A program made the translations under genes and the position numbers. From Erysipelotrichaceae bacterium (GTDB lineage: Bacteria > Bacillota_I > Bacilli_A > Erysipelotrichales > Erysipelotrichaceae): 13,261 bases of DNA. The notes beneath the pieces are model-generated. The model made no database searches. It was given only the letters and a program-made list of their open reading frames with translations, and had not been told where the DNA came from. Each line of letters starts with the position of its first letter. Position 1 is the first letter of the stretch. This document shows, piece by piece, positions 7,285 to 13,188 of this stretch. Location: assembly GCA_024681275.1 (NCBI GenBank), contig JAILBD010000135.1, positions 1 to 13,261 of the forward strand, read 5' to 3'.

Positions 7285-8140
7285 ATTCGATACGATCCGG
7301 ATAGATCGCATTCGTCCTGTCCCCGTCCCAGGTCACCGTATCGGCATGAGCGAAACAGGTCTTCAGATGCGGCTCGGGATCGCTTTGGGCATACAGGGCA
7401 TACTCTCCCGATACCAGTGCCGGTCCCTCATCGCTCAGTGTCACCCATGGAACATAGCCATAGACATCGCAACAGTAGCCTCCGGAAGGATCCGCTCCAT
7501 AGAAATCGGAAGGCTTGAGATCTTCGCGATCGGCATCCTTCCTGTATCCCAGGATCAGAACGTAATGATCCTCTGAAGTCCGTGACTGCGGCTTCTCTGT
7601 GCTGGTATAGGCATAGGTCCCGCTGACAAAAAGGATGGTCGGCCTGCCCGCATCGATCTCATCATAAGCCCTCTTCAGGACCACATTCAGCGGATCCGAT
7701 GAGGCGACATCCTCAAAACCGGCCCAGCGCCAGACGGCCCCTTCCCCATCATAGTAATCGTATGGATCGACTTTGAAACTGCCATCCAGGATCGCCCTGG
7801 CGTAAGCCAGATCAAAGATGCTGCATAGCCACCTGTCCTGTATGCCGATGTCCAGGATCAGCCTTCTGTCAAAATCCAGCATCTTGTAGACAGGTCTTCC
7901 ATCATCCTCTTTTCTGACAGCGGGCTCTTCCTCCTGTTTTATCGTTTCTTCAGGGATCGGCGGCTCCTCTTTCTTTTCTTCCTTCGCAGGCCCTTGTTCC
8001 TCTTTCGCCACAGCGGTCTGCGCAACAGGAGGATCATGAGACTCTTGCTTGGCTATCCTTCCCATCAGAAAGATCGCTCCCAGCAGAAAGGCAGCGACGA
8101 TGATCAGAAAAGCGGTGAGAAAAGGGACGATCTTTTTCAT
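7283..8140 (-). CDS. membrane-anchored C39-like (papain-fold) peptidase-domain protein
   Basis: The 285-residue protein has an N-terminal membrane anchor (~4-27), then a Glu/Lys/Pro-rich spacer (~36-80) that would cross the wall, and an extracellular domain (~85-285). The domain has the order of a C39-type cysteine-peptidase fold: a Cys in QDRWLCSIFDLAYA (Cys106) at the head of a helix, His192 in DHYVLILGYR, and Asp217 in GADPSGG, with YGYVPWVTL after it. These would be the Cys-His-Asp triad. This is inference from motif order, and the usual W-C-G-P context is not perfect (LCSIFD). It starts 20 bases after the deacetylase stop without a clear Shine-Dalgarno, so translation is probably coupled. 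The substrate is unknown; a role in envelope protein processing is possible. Confidence 0.68.
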   Translation of the reverse strand: MKKIVPFLTAFLIIVAAFLLGAIFLMGRIAKQESHDPPVAQTAVAKEEQGPAKEEKKEEPPIPEETIKQEEEPAVRKEDDGRPVYKMLDFDRRLILDIGIQDRWLCSIFDLAYARAILDGSFKVDPYDYYDGEGAVWRWAGFEDVASSDPLNVVLKRAYDEIDAGRPTILFVSGTYAYTSTEKPQSRTSEDHYVLILGYRKDADREDLKPSDFYGADPSGGYCCDVYGYVPWVTLSDEGPALVSGEYALYAQSDPEPHLKTCFAHADTVTWDGDRTNAIYPDRIE

Positions 8141-8160
8141 ATTTTTCTATTTTCAGGTGA

Positions 8161-9336
8161 TCAGTTGCTGCCATAGGCAGCCAGATCATCCATATCGATA
8201 CCTTTATAATATAGCAGTTCGCTCACAGTCACCAGCTGAAAGCCCCTGTCGATCAGCTCCGGGACCAGTCTCTCCGTTGCCCTGGCTGAAGACTTGTACA
8301 GGGAATGCATCAATACGACATCTCCATCCTCGACATAGTTCATGATCCGGTCATAAGTGATATCCTCATCCCGGTTCGACCAGTCCTTGGAATCCACGGT
8401 CCATAAGATGGCCGGCATCCCGATGATCTCTTCCACATCCGGATTGCGGTTTCCATACGGCGGACGGTAGGTCTTCATGCGGTAACCGAGCTTCTCCTCC
8501 ACGTATTCGACCGTCTCCATGATCGCCCACCACCCCTCTTCAGCATCCTGCTTGCTGAGGCTTGTATGATACTCGGTGTGGGAACCGAATTCCATGCCCA
8601 GTTCTATCCCCTGGGCGATATTGTCCAGCTCATCCTTTGACATGCGTGAACCGACCGAATAGAAAGTCGCGAGGCCCCCATATCTGTCAAAGATCTCATA
8701 GAGTTTGAGATCGACCGGTCTATACGGTCCGTCATCGTAGGTGATGGCGACCATGGGCCTGTTTGGATCGATGTATCTTCCCGCTTCATAGGAAGTCCGA
8801 TCGAGGACACCCAGACTCTTCCCCGTCAGCATCCTCGCATAGCCGAAAGGCAGTTTCATATCGTAATCAAAATCATCAAAATGCAGCTTCAGTTCATCTT
8901 CACCGATCGCAAGAGAGATATGCGAAAGATCCAGAGCATCCTCAGCGCTGTCCACCCAGAATCCTGAAGTATAAGCCAGATCATAGCCTTCCTTCCTCAT
9001 CCGGTATCTGAGCAGATCCGAAAGCATCTTTTCCCCGCCATTGATCTTCAGCTCAACATCCTTGTGATCCTCATCGATGTAGAACTTCTTCCCGTCATAG
9101 TAGGAGACCACATAAAAATCTCCTGCCTCCTCCATCCGGTAATCGTAGATCCGCTCCAGGCCCTGACTGCAGAGTTCCTTCACATAGGCTTCGATCTTTT
9201 CACTGCCGGACGGATAGAAAGCGACGCACTTTCCGTTTTCATATGTCTGAGCCCCTTCGTTATCTGACTTTGCCTTACATGAAAACAGGGAAAGACTGAT
9301 AAGGAAGATCAGACAGATCAGTATCCTCTTATTCAA
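8161..9336 (-). CDS. lipoprotein polysaccharide deacetylase (NodB domain), PdaC-like architecture
   Basis: This 391-residue secreted deacetylase, if started at the TTG at 9336, opens with a lipoprotein signal (MNKRILICLIFLISLSLFSC) and lipid Cys20. Residues ~21-185 resemble a DUF3298/RsiV-like domain (inference). The catalytic NodB domain (~190-385) shows MVAITYDDGP (Asp201 and Asp202), the metal ligands His253 and His257 in SHTEYH, RPPYG (291-295), LWTVDSKDW and the catalytic His344 in VVLMH. It should remove acetyl groups from wall GlcNAc or MurNAc, or from another surface glycan. TTG 9336 is chosen because GAAGGAAGG lies just upstream, and it overlaps the previous stop by 8 bases. A further in-frame TTG at 9360 would add eight polar residues before the signal peptide. 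It is the middle gene of a three-gene envelope operon. Confidence 0.9.
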   Translation of the reverse strand: MNKRILICLIFLISLSLFSCKAKSDNEGAQTYENGKCVAFYPSGSEKIEAYVKELCSQGLERIYDYRMEEAGDFYVVSYYDGKKFYIDEDHKDVELKINGGEKMLSDLLRYRMRKEGYDLAYTSGFWVDSAEDALDLSHISLAIGEDELKLHFDDFDYDMKLPFGYARMLTGKSLGVLDRTSYEAGRYIDPNRPMVAITYDDGPYRPVDLKLYEIFDRYGGLATFYSVGSRMSKDELDNIAQGIELGMEFGSHTEYHTSLSKQDAEEGWWAIMETVEYVEEKLGYRMKTYRPPYGNRNPDVEEIIGMPAILWTVDSKDWSNRDEDITYDRIMNYVEDGDVVLMHSLYKSSARATERLVPELIDRGFQLVTVSELLYYKGIDMDDLAAYGSN

Positions 9337-9604
9337 CGATGATCCTTCCTTCGGTATCAAGATATTTATCGGTCAGATCCCCCAGATACTTGGCGTAGTC
9401 GACCAGGGAAACAAATTCATGTTCCGCCTTCGTTTCTTCAAGCAGTGCCTTGAGCGAAGCAAAACCCACATTCTGATCGACAGCACAATGCACATCACTG
9501 GTAAAGAAGATATAGATATCATCTTTCTGTTCCTTCTTTTCCGCGCATGAACAAAGGCTCAGACACAGAAGAAGCGACAGCAGCAGGACGGATATTCTCT
9601 TCAT
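9329..9604 (-). CDS. remnant lipoprotein: 5'-nucleotidase N-terminus joined to its C-terminal end
   Basis: This is an intact 91-codon frame with AGGGGA before ATG 9604 and a lipoprotein signal ending in LSLCSC (Cys20). Residues 29-68, DDIYIFFTSDVHCAVDQNVGFASL... to FVSLVD, match the start of metallophosphoesterase-type 5'-nucleotidases, including the D-x-H metal motif (Asp37, His39). Full enzymes are usually 450 residues or more. After LVD the sequence goes straight to YAKYLGDLTDKYLDTEGRIIVE, which looks like the last ~20 residues of such proteins (…Y…GRI). The best reading is a large in-frame internal deletion that removed the catalytic core. The product cannot be an active nucleotidase. It may persist because its translation feeds the downstream deacetylase, with which it overlaps by 8 bases. 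Confidence 0.65.
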   Translation of the reverse strand: MKRISVLLLSLLLCLSLCSCAEKKEQKDDIYIFFTSDVHCAVDQNVGFASLKALLEETKAEHEFVSLVDYAKYLGDLTDKYLDTEGRIIVE

Positions 9605-9635
9605 AATGATCCCCTTTTTCGATTTCTGTAAATGA

Positions 9636-9655
9636 TCATGTGCCGCAGCACATGA
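9636..9655. repeat. perfect 8-bp palindrome with 4-base loop in a divergent promoter region
   Basis: TCATGTGC, loop CGCA, GCACATGA. It lies between the divergent genes at 9604 (-) and 9702 (+), downstream of the predicted -10 for the minus operon, so it would be in that operon's 5' leader. No T-run follows, so it is not a simple terminator. It could be an operator or a leader hairpin. Confidence 0.6.
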
Positions 9656-9676
9656 AACATGGCACCCATTATTTCC

Positions 9677-9682
9677 ATTATA
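9677..9682 (-). promoter_or_regulatory. -10 box of the envelope operon
   Basis: TATAAT on the minus strand gives a predicted start near 9670 and a leader of about 66 bases to ATG 9604, including the palindrome at 9636-9655. The -35 is not convincing. Confidence 0.4.
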
Positions 9683-9689
9683 ATTCCTT

Positions 9690-9695
9690 TATAAT
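9690..9695 (+). promoter_or_regulatory. -10 box, probably giving a leaderless mRNA
   Basis: A consensus TATAAT ends 6 bases before the ATG at 9702, so the first transcribed base would be at or next to the start codon. The intervening GAGATT is not a usable ribosome binding site at that distance. No clear -35 is seen. A second TATAAT at 9679-9684 on the same strand would give a leader of about 11 bases, also without a good binding site. Confidence 0.45.
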
Positions 9696-9701
9696 GAGAT
9701 T

Positions 9702-10385
9702 ATGATAAAACTCTATTTTCTGCGCCACGGACAGACGCTTTTCAATCTGCAGGAAAAGGTCCAGGGACACAACGATTCTCCTCTGACCCAGAAAGGCATC
9801 GATGAAGCCCGTTTCGCCGGATACGGTGCCAGGGACATCCGTTTCTCTGCCGCCTACAGCGGCGACACGCAAAGACAGATCGATACGGCGGAAGCCTTCC
9901 TATCCCTCAACGAGAAGCCCTGTCCCATCACAGCCGACCCGCATTTTAGGGAGATGGGCTATGGCAAATACGAGGGCGGGACCTATCTACAGATGTTGTC
10001 TCCCCTCTATGAGGAACTTGGCATCCCCTATGCCGCCTATCCCGGCCTCTATGAATACTACGACGATCTGCAGATCGCCGAAAAACTGGCTGCCCTGGAC
10101 GAGACCGGAAGCTTTGAAGGCATCGCCAAAGTCAGGAAACGCTTTCTGGAAGGCATCGAAAGGATCGCTTCCGATCATCAGGAAGGCGATATCCTGATCT
10201 CGACATCTTCCTTTGCGATCTGTGCCCTGGTCTCCTTCCTTTTTCCTGAGATCTCAGTCAAAGGACTGGTGGACAACGGCTCTCTGACCATCCTTTCCTA
10301 TGAAAACGGAAACTATGAACTGCTGAGTTTCAACGACATCTCCTACCGCAGAAAGGGAGAAGAATACTTTTCAAAGAGGCCCTGA
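9702..10385 (+). CDS. histidine-phosphatase-family (PGM-like) protein lacking the second catalytic His
   Basis: This 227-residue cytosolic protein belongs to the histidine phosphatase (phosphoglycerate mutase-like) superfamily. The nucleophile motif is present as LRHGQT (His9), followed by the phosphate-pocket Arg58 in SGDTQRQIDTAE and the acid Glu84 in HFREMGYGKYEGG. The second conserved His, normally in a v-s-H-G context late in the fold, falls in ILISTSSFAICALVS (~164-178), where the aligned position is Ser169. Both that His and the following Gly are lost, so catalysis may be weak or changed; non-catalytic members of the family are known. Its start (MIKLYFLRHGQT) is fixed by the family N-terminus. 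It lies 34 bases upstream of the cysteine-synthase-family gene, which has its own ribosome binding site and a possible -10 (TATAGT, 10394-10399). Confidence 0.85.
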   Translation: MIKLYFLRHGQTLFNLQEKVQGHNDSPLTQKGIDEARFAGYGARDIRFSAAYSGDTQRQIDTAEAFLSLNEKPCPITADPHFREMGYGKYEGGTYLQMLSPLYEELGIPYAAYPGLYEYYDDLQIAEKLAALDETGSFEGIAKVRKRFLEGIERIASDHQEGDILISTSSFAICALVSFLFPEISVKGLVDNGSLTILSYENGNYELLSFNDISYRRKGEEYFSKRP

Positions 10386-10419
10386 CTCTGTGATATAGTA
10401 AATGGGCAGGTGAAAGCTT

Positions 10420-11340
10420 ATGTTATATGAATCTACTCTGGACGCCATCGGCAACACGCCGCTGCTCAAACTGAAGAAGATGGGCGGTGAAGACATGGCG
10501 GATATCTATGCGAAATTTGAAGCGGTCAACATCGGCGGATCCATCAAGACCAGGACCGCCTTCAACATGATCGAAGAAGCCGAAAGACAGGGACTGCTCA
10601 ACAGGAACTCCCTGATCGTCGAATGCACATCAGGCAATCAGGGCATCGCCCTGGCCATGATCGGTGCCATCAAAGGCTACAGGGTCATCATCGTCATGCC
10701 GGATTCCGTTTCCGTGGAAAGAAGGAAACTCATCGAAATGTACGGCGCGAAGATCAGACTCGTCCACGACGAAGGCAATATCGGTGCCTGCATCGAAAAG
10801 TGCCAGCAGATCGTCAACAATTCCGCCAAAGAAGATCCTTTCGTCTTTGTGCCCGGGCAGTTCGACAATCCGGCAAACGTCGCCGCCCAGCGGCAGACCG
10901 GTGAAGAGATCGTCAGGGATCTCAAAGACATCGATGGCTTCTGTTCCGGCATCGGTACCGGCGGGACCCTGACAGGCATCGGCCAGGTCCTCAAAGAAAA
11001 CAATCCCGCCATCACCATCTGGGCCGTCGAACCGGAAAATGCCGCCATCCTCTCCGGAAAACAGATCGGCACCCATCTGCAGATGGGTATCGGTGACGGT
11101 GTTATTCCATCGATCCTGGATCAGCAGATCTACGATGACATCTGCATCATCTCCGACGAAGAAGCGCTAGCGACCGCCAAAGAGCTGGCCAGAAAAGAAG
11201 GCCTCCTCTGCGGGATCAGCTCCGGGACCAATGTGGCAGCCGCCATCAGACTCGCCAGGAAGCTTGGAAAAGGAAAAAAGGTCGTGACGATCCTCCCTGA
11301 TACCGGAGAAAGATACTACTCGACCCCATTGTTCGATTAA
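10420..11340 (+). CDS. cysteine synthase family PLP enzyme (CysK-like) with altered active-site motifs
   Basis: This 306-residue fold-type II PLP enzyme is clearly related to O-acetylserine sulfhydrylase (CysK), which makes cysteine from O-acetylserine and sulfide. Seen are IGNTPL (10-15), the Schiff-base Lys43 in NIGGSIKTR, the substrate loop TSGNQG (70-75), Gln147 in PGQFDNPAN, the phosphate-binding GTGGTLTG (179-186), GISSGT (265-270) and PDTGERYYSTPLF at the end. Two core motifs differ from the CysK norm: the usual NPGGSxKDR is NIGGSIKTR, and the usual TSGNTG is TSGNQG, where the Thr contacts the substrate carboxylate. Substrate preference may therefore differ (another O-acyl or O-phospho amino acid, or cysteine desulfhydrase/lanthionine-type chemistry). 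AGGTG lies 7 bases before ATG. No cysE or sulfate-assimilation neighbour is present. Confidence 0.9.
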   Translation: MLYESTLDAIGNTPLLKLKKMGGEDMADIYAKFEAVNIGGSIKTRTAFNMIEEAERQGLLNRNSLIVECTSGNQGIALAMIGAIKGYRVIIVMPDSVSVERRKLIEMYGAKIRLVHDEGNIGACIEKCQQIVNNSAKEDPFVFVPGQFDNPANVAAQRQTGEEIVRDLKDIDGFCSGIGTGGTLTGIGQVLKENNPAITIWAVEPENAAILSGKQIGTHLQMGIGDGVIPSILDQQIYDDICIISDEEALATAKELARKEGLLCGISSGTNVAAAIRLARKLGKGKKVVTILPDTGERYYSTPLFD

Positions 11341-11358
11341 GCGGGAGACCGCTTTTTT
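11339..11358 (+). terminator. Rho-independent terminator overlapping the CysK-like stop codon
   Basis: AAGCGG, loop GAGA, CCGCTT and a run of T. The stem begins inside the TAA stop codon (11338-11340). The T-run overlaps the stop codon (11357-11359) of the convergent hydrolase gene. It is weak as a terminator in the opposite direction. Confidence 0.8.
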
Positions 11359-12235
11359 ATTTTTTCATCATCTCTTTAAAGAAAGCGCACTGATCATCGT
11401 TGCAGCGGATGGCATCCTCTTCCCTGATCCTCAGGTGGAAGACGTGTCCCAGGACATTGTTCTCATCGCCATAGTACATATAACGCACATCCACGCCCTT
11501 CCTTTTCAGCTCATTCACCATCGGCATGGCCTGATCCTTCAGGAAATCACCCTCCGCCGTCATCACGATGCAAGGCGGGAAATCCTCATTGACGAAGTGG
11601 ATCGGCGAGATCCGATACAGCTTTTCGGCAGAGATCCTGCCCAGAAGATCCTTCATCAGCATCCTGGTCAGACCTTTCTCCTCGTAGGAGATCTCATAGA
11701 CGCCGCAGTTCAAAGCGACAGCCTTGAGTTTCAGTCCCTCAGGCTTCCTGAACGGATATCCTGAAGCCACCTTATCGTTGTTCAGAAAGGCGCCATAAAG
11801 AGCCAGAAGATGACCTCCGGCACTGTCACCGACCGCAAAGATGTGATCGGTATCGAACCTGTACTCCTCTTTGTGATCCATGACCCACTGAAAGACGTCA
11901 TTCGTATCCTTCAGCTGACCCGGATATCTGAACTTCGGCGCCAGACCATAGGAGAAATTGACGACCGCAAAACCTCTCTTCGCCAGATCGAGACAGTAAT
12001 ACTGATATCTCTCCTTGTCTCCATAGACCCAGCCTCCGCCATGGACGCTCACGATCACCGGCAGATATCCATCCTCGCCTCTTGGCCTGTAGACATCCAG
12101 AGACTGCCATTTCGGATCTTCACCGTAGACGATATCATCGTATCGGATGACCTCCTTCGGTGTTACAAGACCGGCATCCCTCTTATCATCTCCCTTTTTG
12201 AAACTGTAACAGATATACCTTGACAACAACGACAT
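11357..12235 (-). CDS. alpha/beta hydrolase (HSL-type esterase/lipase)
   Basis: This 292-residue alpha/beta-hydrolase has the hormone-sensitive-lipase layout: oxyanion-hole HGGGW (~65-69), YGLAP, the nucleophile elbow GDSAGG (Ser ~138), a C-terminal acid in TAEGDFLKDQA (first Asp ~229) and His in LGHVFHL. It probably hydrolyses short-chain carboxylic esters; the substrate is unknown. There is no signal peptide. ATG at 12235 is preferred because AAAGGAG sits 8 bases before it. The upstream in-frame ATG at 12259 lies within the predicted -10 element (TATAAT, 12258-12263) and would not be in the transcript. It is divergent from hsp20, with a CIRCE-like half-site in its promoter, and convergent with the CysK-like gene. 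Confidence 0.88.
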   Translation of the reverse strand: MSLLSRYICYSFKKGDDKRDAGLVTPKEVIRYDDIVYGEDPKWQSLDVYRPRGEDGYLPVIVSVHGGGWVYGDKERYQYYCLDLAKRGFAVVNFSYGLAPKFRYPGQLKDTNDVFQWVMDHKEEYRFDTDHIFAVGDSAGGHLLALYGAFLNNDKVASGYPFRKPEGLKLKAVALNCGVYEISYEEKGLTRMLMKDLLGRISAEKLYRISPIHFVNEDFPPCIVMTAEGDFLKDQAMPMVNELKRKGVDVRYMYYGDENNVLGHVFHLRIREEDAIRCNDDQCAFFKEMMKK

Positions 12236-12257
12236 AAGGCCAACTCCTTTTTCCATC

Positions 12258-12263
12258 ATTATA
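12258..12263 (-). promoter_or_regulatory. -10 box of the alpha/beta hydrolase gene
   Basis: TATAAT on the minus strand puts the predicted transcript start near 12251, just before the ribosome binding site at 12244-12250. This excludes ATG 12259 as the translation start. No good -35 is seen. A CIRCE-like half-site (12275-12283) lies directly upstream, in the spacer/-35 zone. Confidence 0.5.
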
Positions 12264-12297
12264 CTCTATCGCATTTAGCACTTATTTATCACTTTTG

Positions 12298-12324
12298 CTA
12301 GCACTTTATACTTGACAGTGCTAA
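12298..12324. promoter_or_regulatory. CIRCE-like operator (HrcA binding site)
   Basis: CTAGCACTT-N9-CAGTGCTAA matches the CIRCE consensus TTAGCACTC-N9-GAGTGCTAA at 15 of 18 arm positions with the exact 9-base spacer. It overlaps the -35 of hsp20, so HrcA binding should block that promoter until heat or protein stress. A further half-site TTAGCACTT lies at 12275-12283. Confidence 0.85.
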
Positions 12325-12339
12325 ATATAATGCTATGAT
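12312..12339 (+). promoter_or_regulatory. promoter of hsp20
   Basis: A perfect -35 TTGACA (12312-12317), a 16-base spacer and -10 TATGAT (12334-12339) with a TGC extension just before it. The predicted start is near 12346, giving a leader of ~38 bases with AGGAGG. Confidence 0.85.
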
Positions 12340-12383
12340 ATAGGTGTAGGGTAAATGAAGTCCCTGAACAGGAGGTAATGAAA

Positions 12384-12800
12384 ATGAAGTATTTTCCTAG
12401 AAGTTTAGATGTATTTGATGATATGTTCGACGGTTTCTTCCCGAAAGAAACAGTATATAACACAAACGTGATGAGGACCGATGTCTATGAAAAAGATGGT
12501 TACTACAACCTCGACATCGAGCTGCCGGGCTATCACAAGGAAGACGTCCAGATGGACCTGGTCGACGGTTATCTGAACATCAAGGCGACACACAACGTCT
12601 CCAATGAAGAAAAAGATGCCAAAGGCAATCTGATCAGATCCGAAAGAAGATTCGGTACCTGCTCAAGAAGCTTCTACGTCGGCGAGAACATCAAGGCTGA
12701 AGACGTCAAAGCAAAATTCGAGAATGGTATCCTGAACATCGTCCTTCCTTCAAAGGAACAGAAATCGATCGAAACGAAACAGACTGTCACCATCGAATAA
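12384..12800 (+). CDS. small heat-shock protein, Hsp20 / alpha-crystallin family
   Basis: This 138-residue ATP-independent holdase chaperone binds unfolding proteins until the DnaK or GroEL systems refold them. It has the usual size and layout: a short N-terminal arm (MKYFPRSLDVFDDMFDGFF), the alpha-crystallin domain from ~residue 30 (MRTDVYEKDGYYNLDIELPG) to the hallmark FENGILNIVLPS (~112-123), and a short tail. ATG at 12384 lies 8 bases after AGGAGG; the in-frame ATG at 12378 is only 2 bases from it and is less likely. The promoter is overlapped by a CIRCE-like operator, so control by HrcA is expected. A terminator follows directly. It is monocistronic. Confidence 0.96.
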   Translation: MKYFPRSLDVFDDMFDGFFPKETVYNTNVMRTDVYEKDGYYNLDIELPGYHKEDVQMDLVDGYLNIKATHNVSNEEKDAKGNLIRSERRFGTCSRSFYVGENIKAEDVKAKFENGILNIVLPSKEQKSIETKQTVTIE

Positions 12801-12809
12801 ACAAAGCGA

Positions 12810-12834
12810 AAGCGCGGTCCATCCGCGCTTTTTT
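12810..12834 (+). terminator. Rho-independent terminator of hsp20
   Basis: AAGCGCGG, loop TCCAT, CCGCGCTT followed by TTTT. It is a perfect 8-bp GC-rich stem starting 10 bases after the stop codon. Confidence 0.92.
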
Positions 12835-12844
12835 CTATTATGAA

Positions 12845-12939
12845 ATCAGGAATATTCTGTACCTGATCATAGTAGAAGTAATTATTCATTCATCGATATG
12901 ATAAAGAGGTCAGGAATAGTACAGATGTTCCTGGCCTTT
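12845..12939 (+). repeat. two hairpins sharing a direct repeat and complementary loops
   Basis: Hairpin A (12845-12867) is ATCAGG, an 11-base loop, CCTGAT. Hairpin B (12905-12939) is a 12-bp stem AGAGGTCAGGAA / TTCCTGGCCTTT, including G-T pairs, with an 11-base loop. Both contain TCAGGAATA (12846-12854 and 12910-12918). TCTGTAC (12856-12862, in the loop of A and its first stem base) is complementary to GTACAGA (12919-12925, loop of B). The region is non-coding, between hsp20 and the IS110 transposase. Confidence 0.6.
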
Positions 12940-13188
12940 CGTTTGATAGGCATATCAATCGGAAGGTCCGGGCAAAGTAAGGACGTGCGCTTTTTTAGAC
13001 ATGAGAAGATCATAGTCAGCCACAAAAAACGTTCTGCTTCCCTTTTGTATTCGAGTCCGCTTCATCGAAATGGTCATCCAGAGGTTTCATTCAGGAATGC
13101 CGTATATCATCCAGAAAAAAGGTCGGATACAAAGCGCAGAGAAGTCTTGCCTGGAATCCATGCGTTCATCAGAAAAGGAGGAATCAGA
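12890..13188 (+). ncRNA. candidate IS110 bridge RNA region (left-end non-coding region)
   Basis: In IS110-group elements a non-coding left-end region of about this size, immediately 5' of the transposase, encodes the bridge RNA whose two loops pair with target and donor DNA. Here the ~300-base stretch has no convincing gene but shows structure. There is a 12-bp hairpin (12905-12939) and a perfect small hairpin TTGATA-GGCA-TATCAA (12943-12958). A long-range stem pairs TTCTGC (13032-13037) and TTTGTAT (13044-13050) with ATACAAA (13127-13133) and GCAGAG (13136-13141), enclosing ~76 bases. Inside that loop TTCGA/TCGAA (13050-13069, an alternative at its edge) and CATT-CAGG-AATG (13089-13100) can pair. 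The direct repeat TCATCCAGA (13074-13082 and 13107-13115) flanks the latter. Exact RNA ends and the element boundary cannot be set from this window. Confidence 0.35.

Noticed and set aside
10386..10419. Riboswitch or T-box before the CysK-like gene
   Set aside because: The gap is only 34 bases, too short for such a leader; only a possible -10 and an RBS are seen.
10630..11076. Overlapping plus- and minus-strand frames inside the CysK-like gene
   Set aside because: The CysK-like frame carries all the catalytic motifs; the others are by-products of its codon composition.
12236..12259. Use of ATG 12259 as the start of the alpha/beta hydrolase
   Set aside because: It falls within the predicted -10 box and has no ribosome binding site; ATG 12235 has AAAGGAG at the right distance.
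12965..12998. GTCC...GGAC followed by GCGCTTTTTT as a terminator
   Set aside because: The stem is only about 4 bp and is not adjacent to the T-run, so it was not called.
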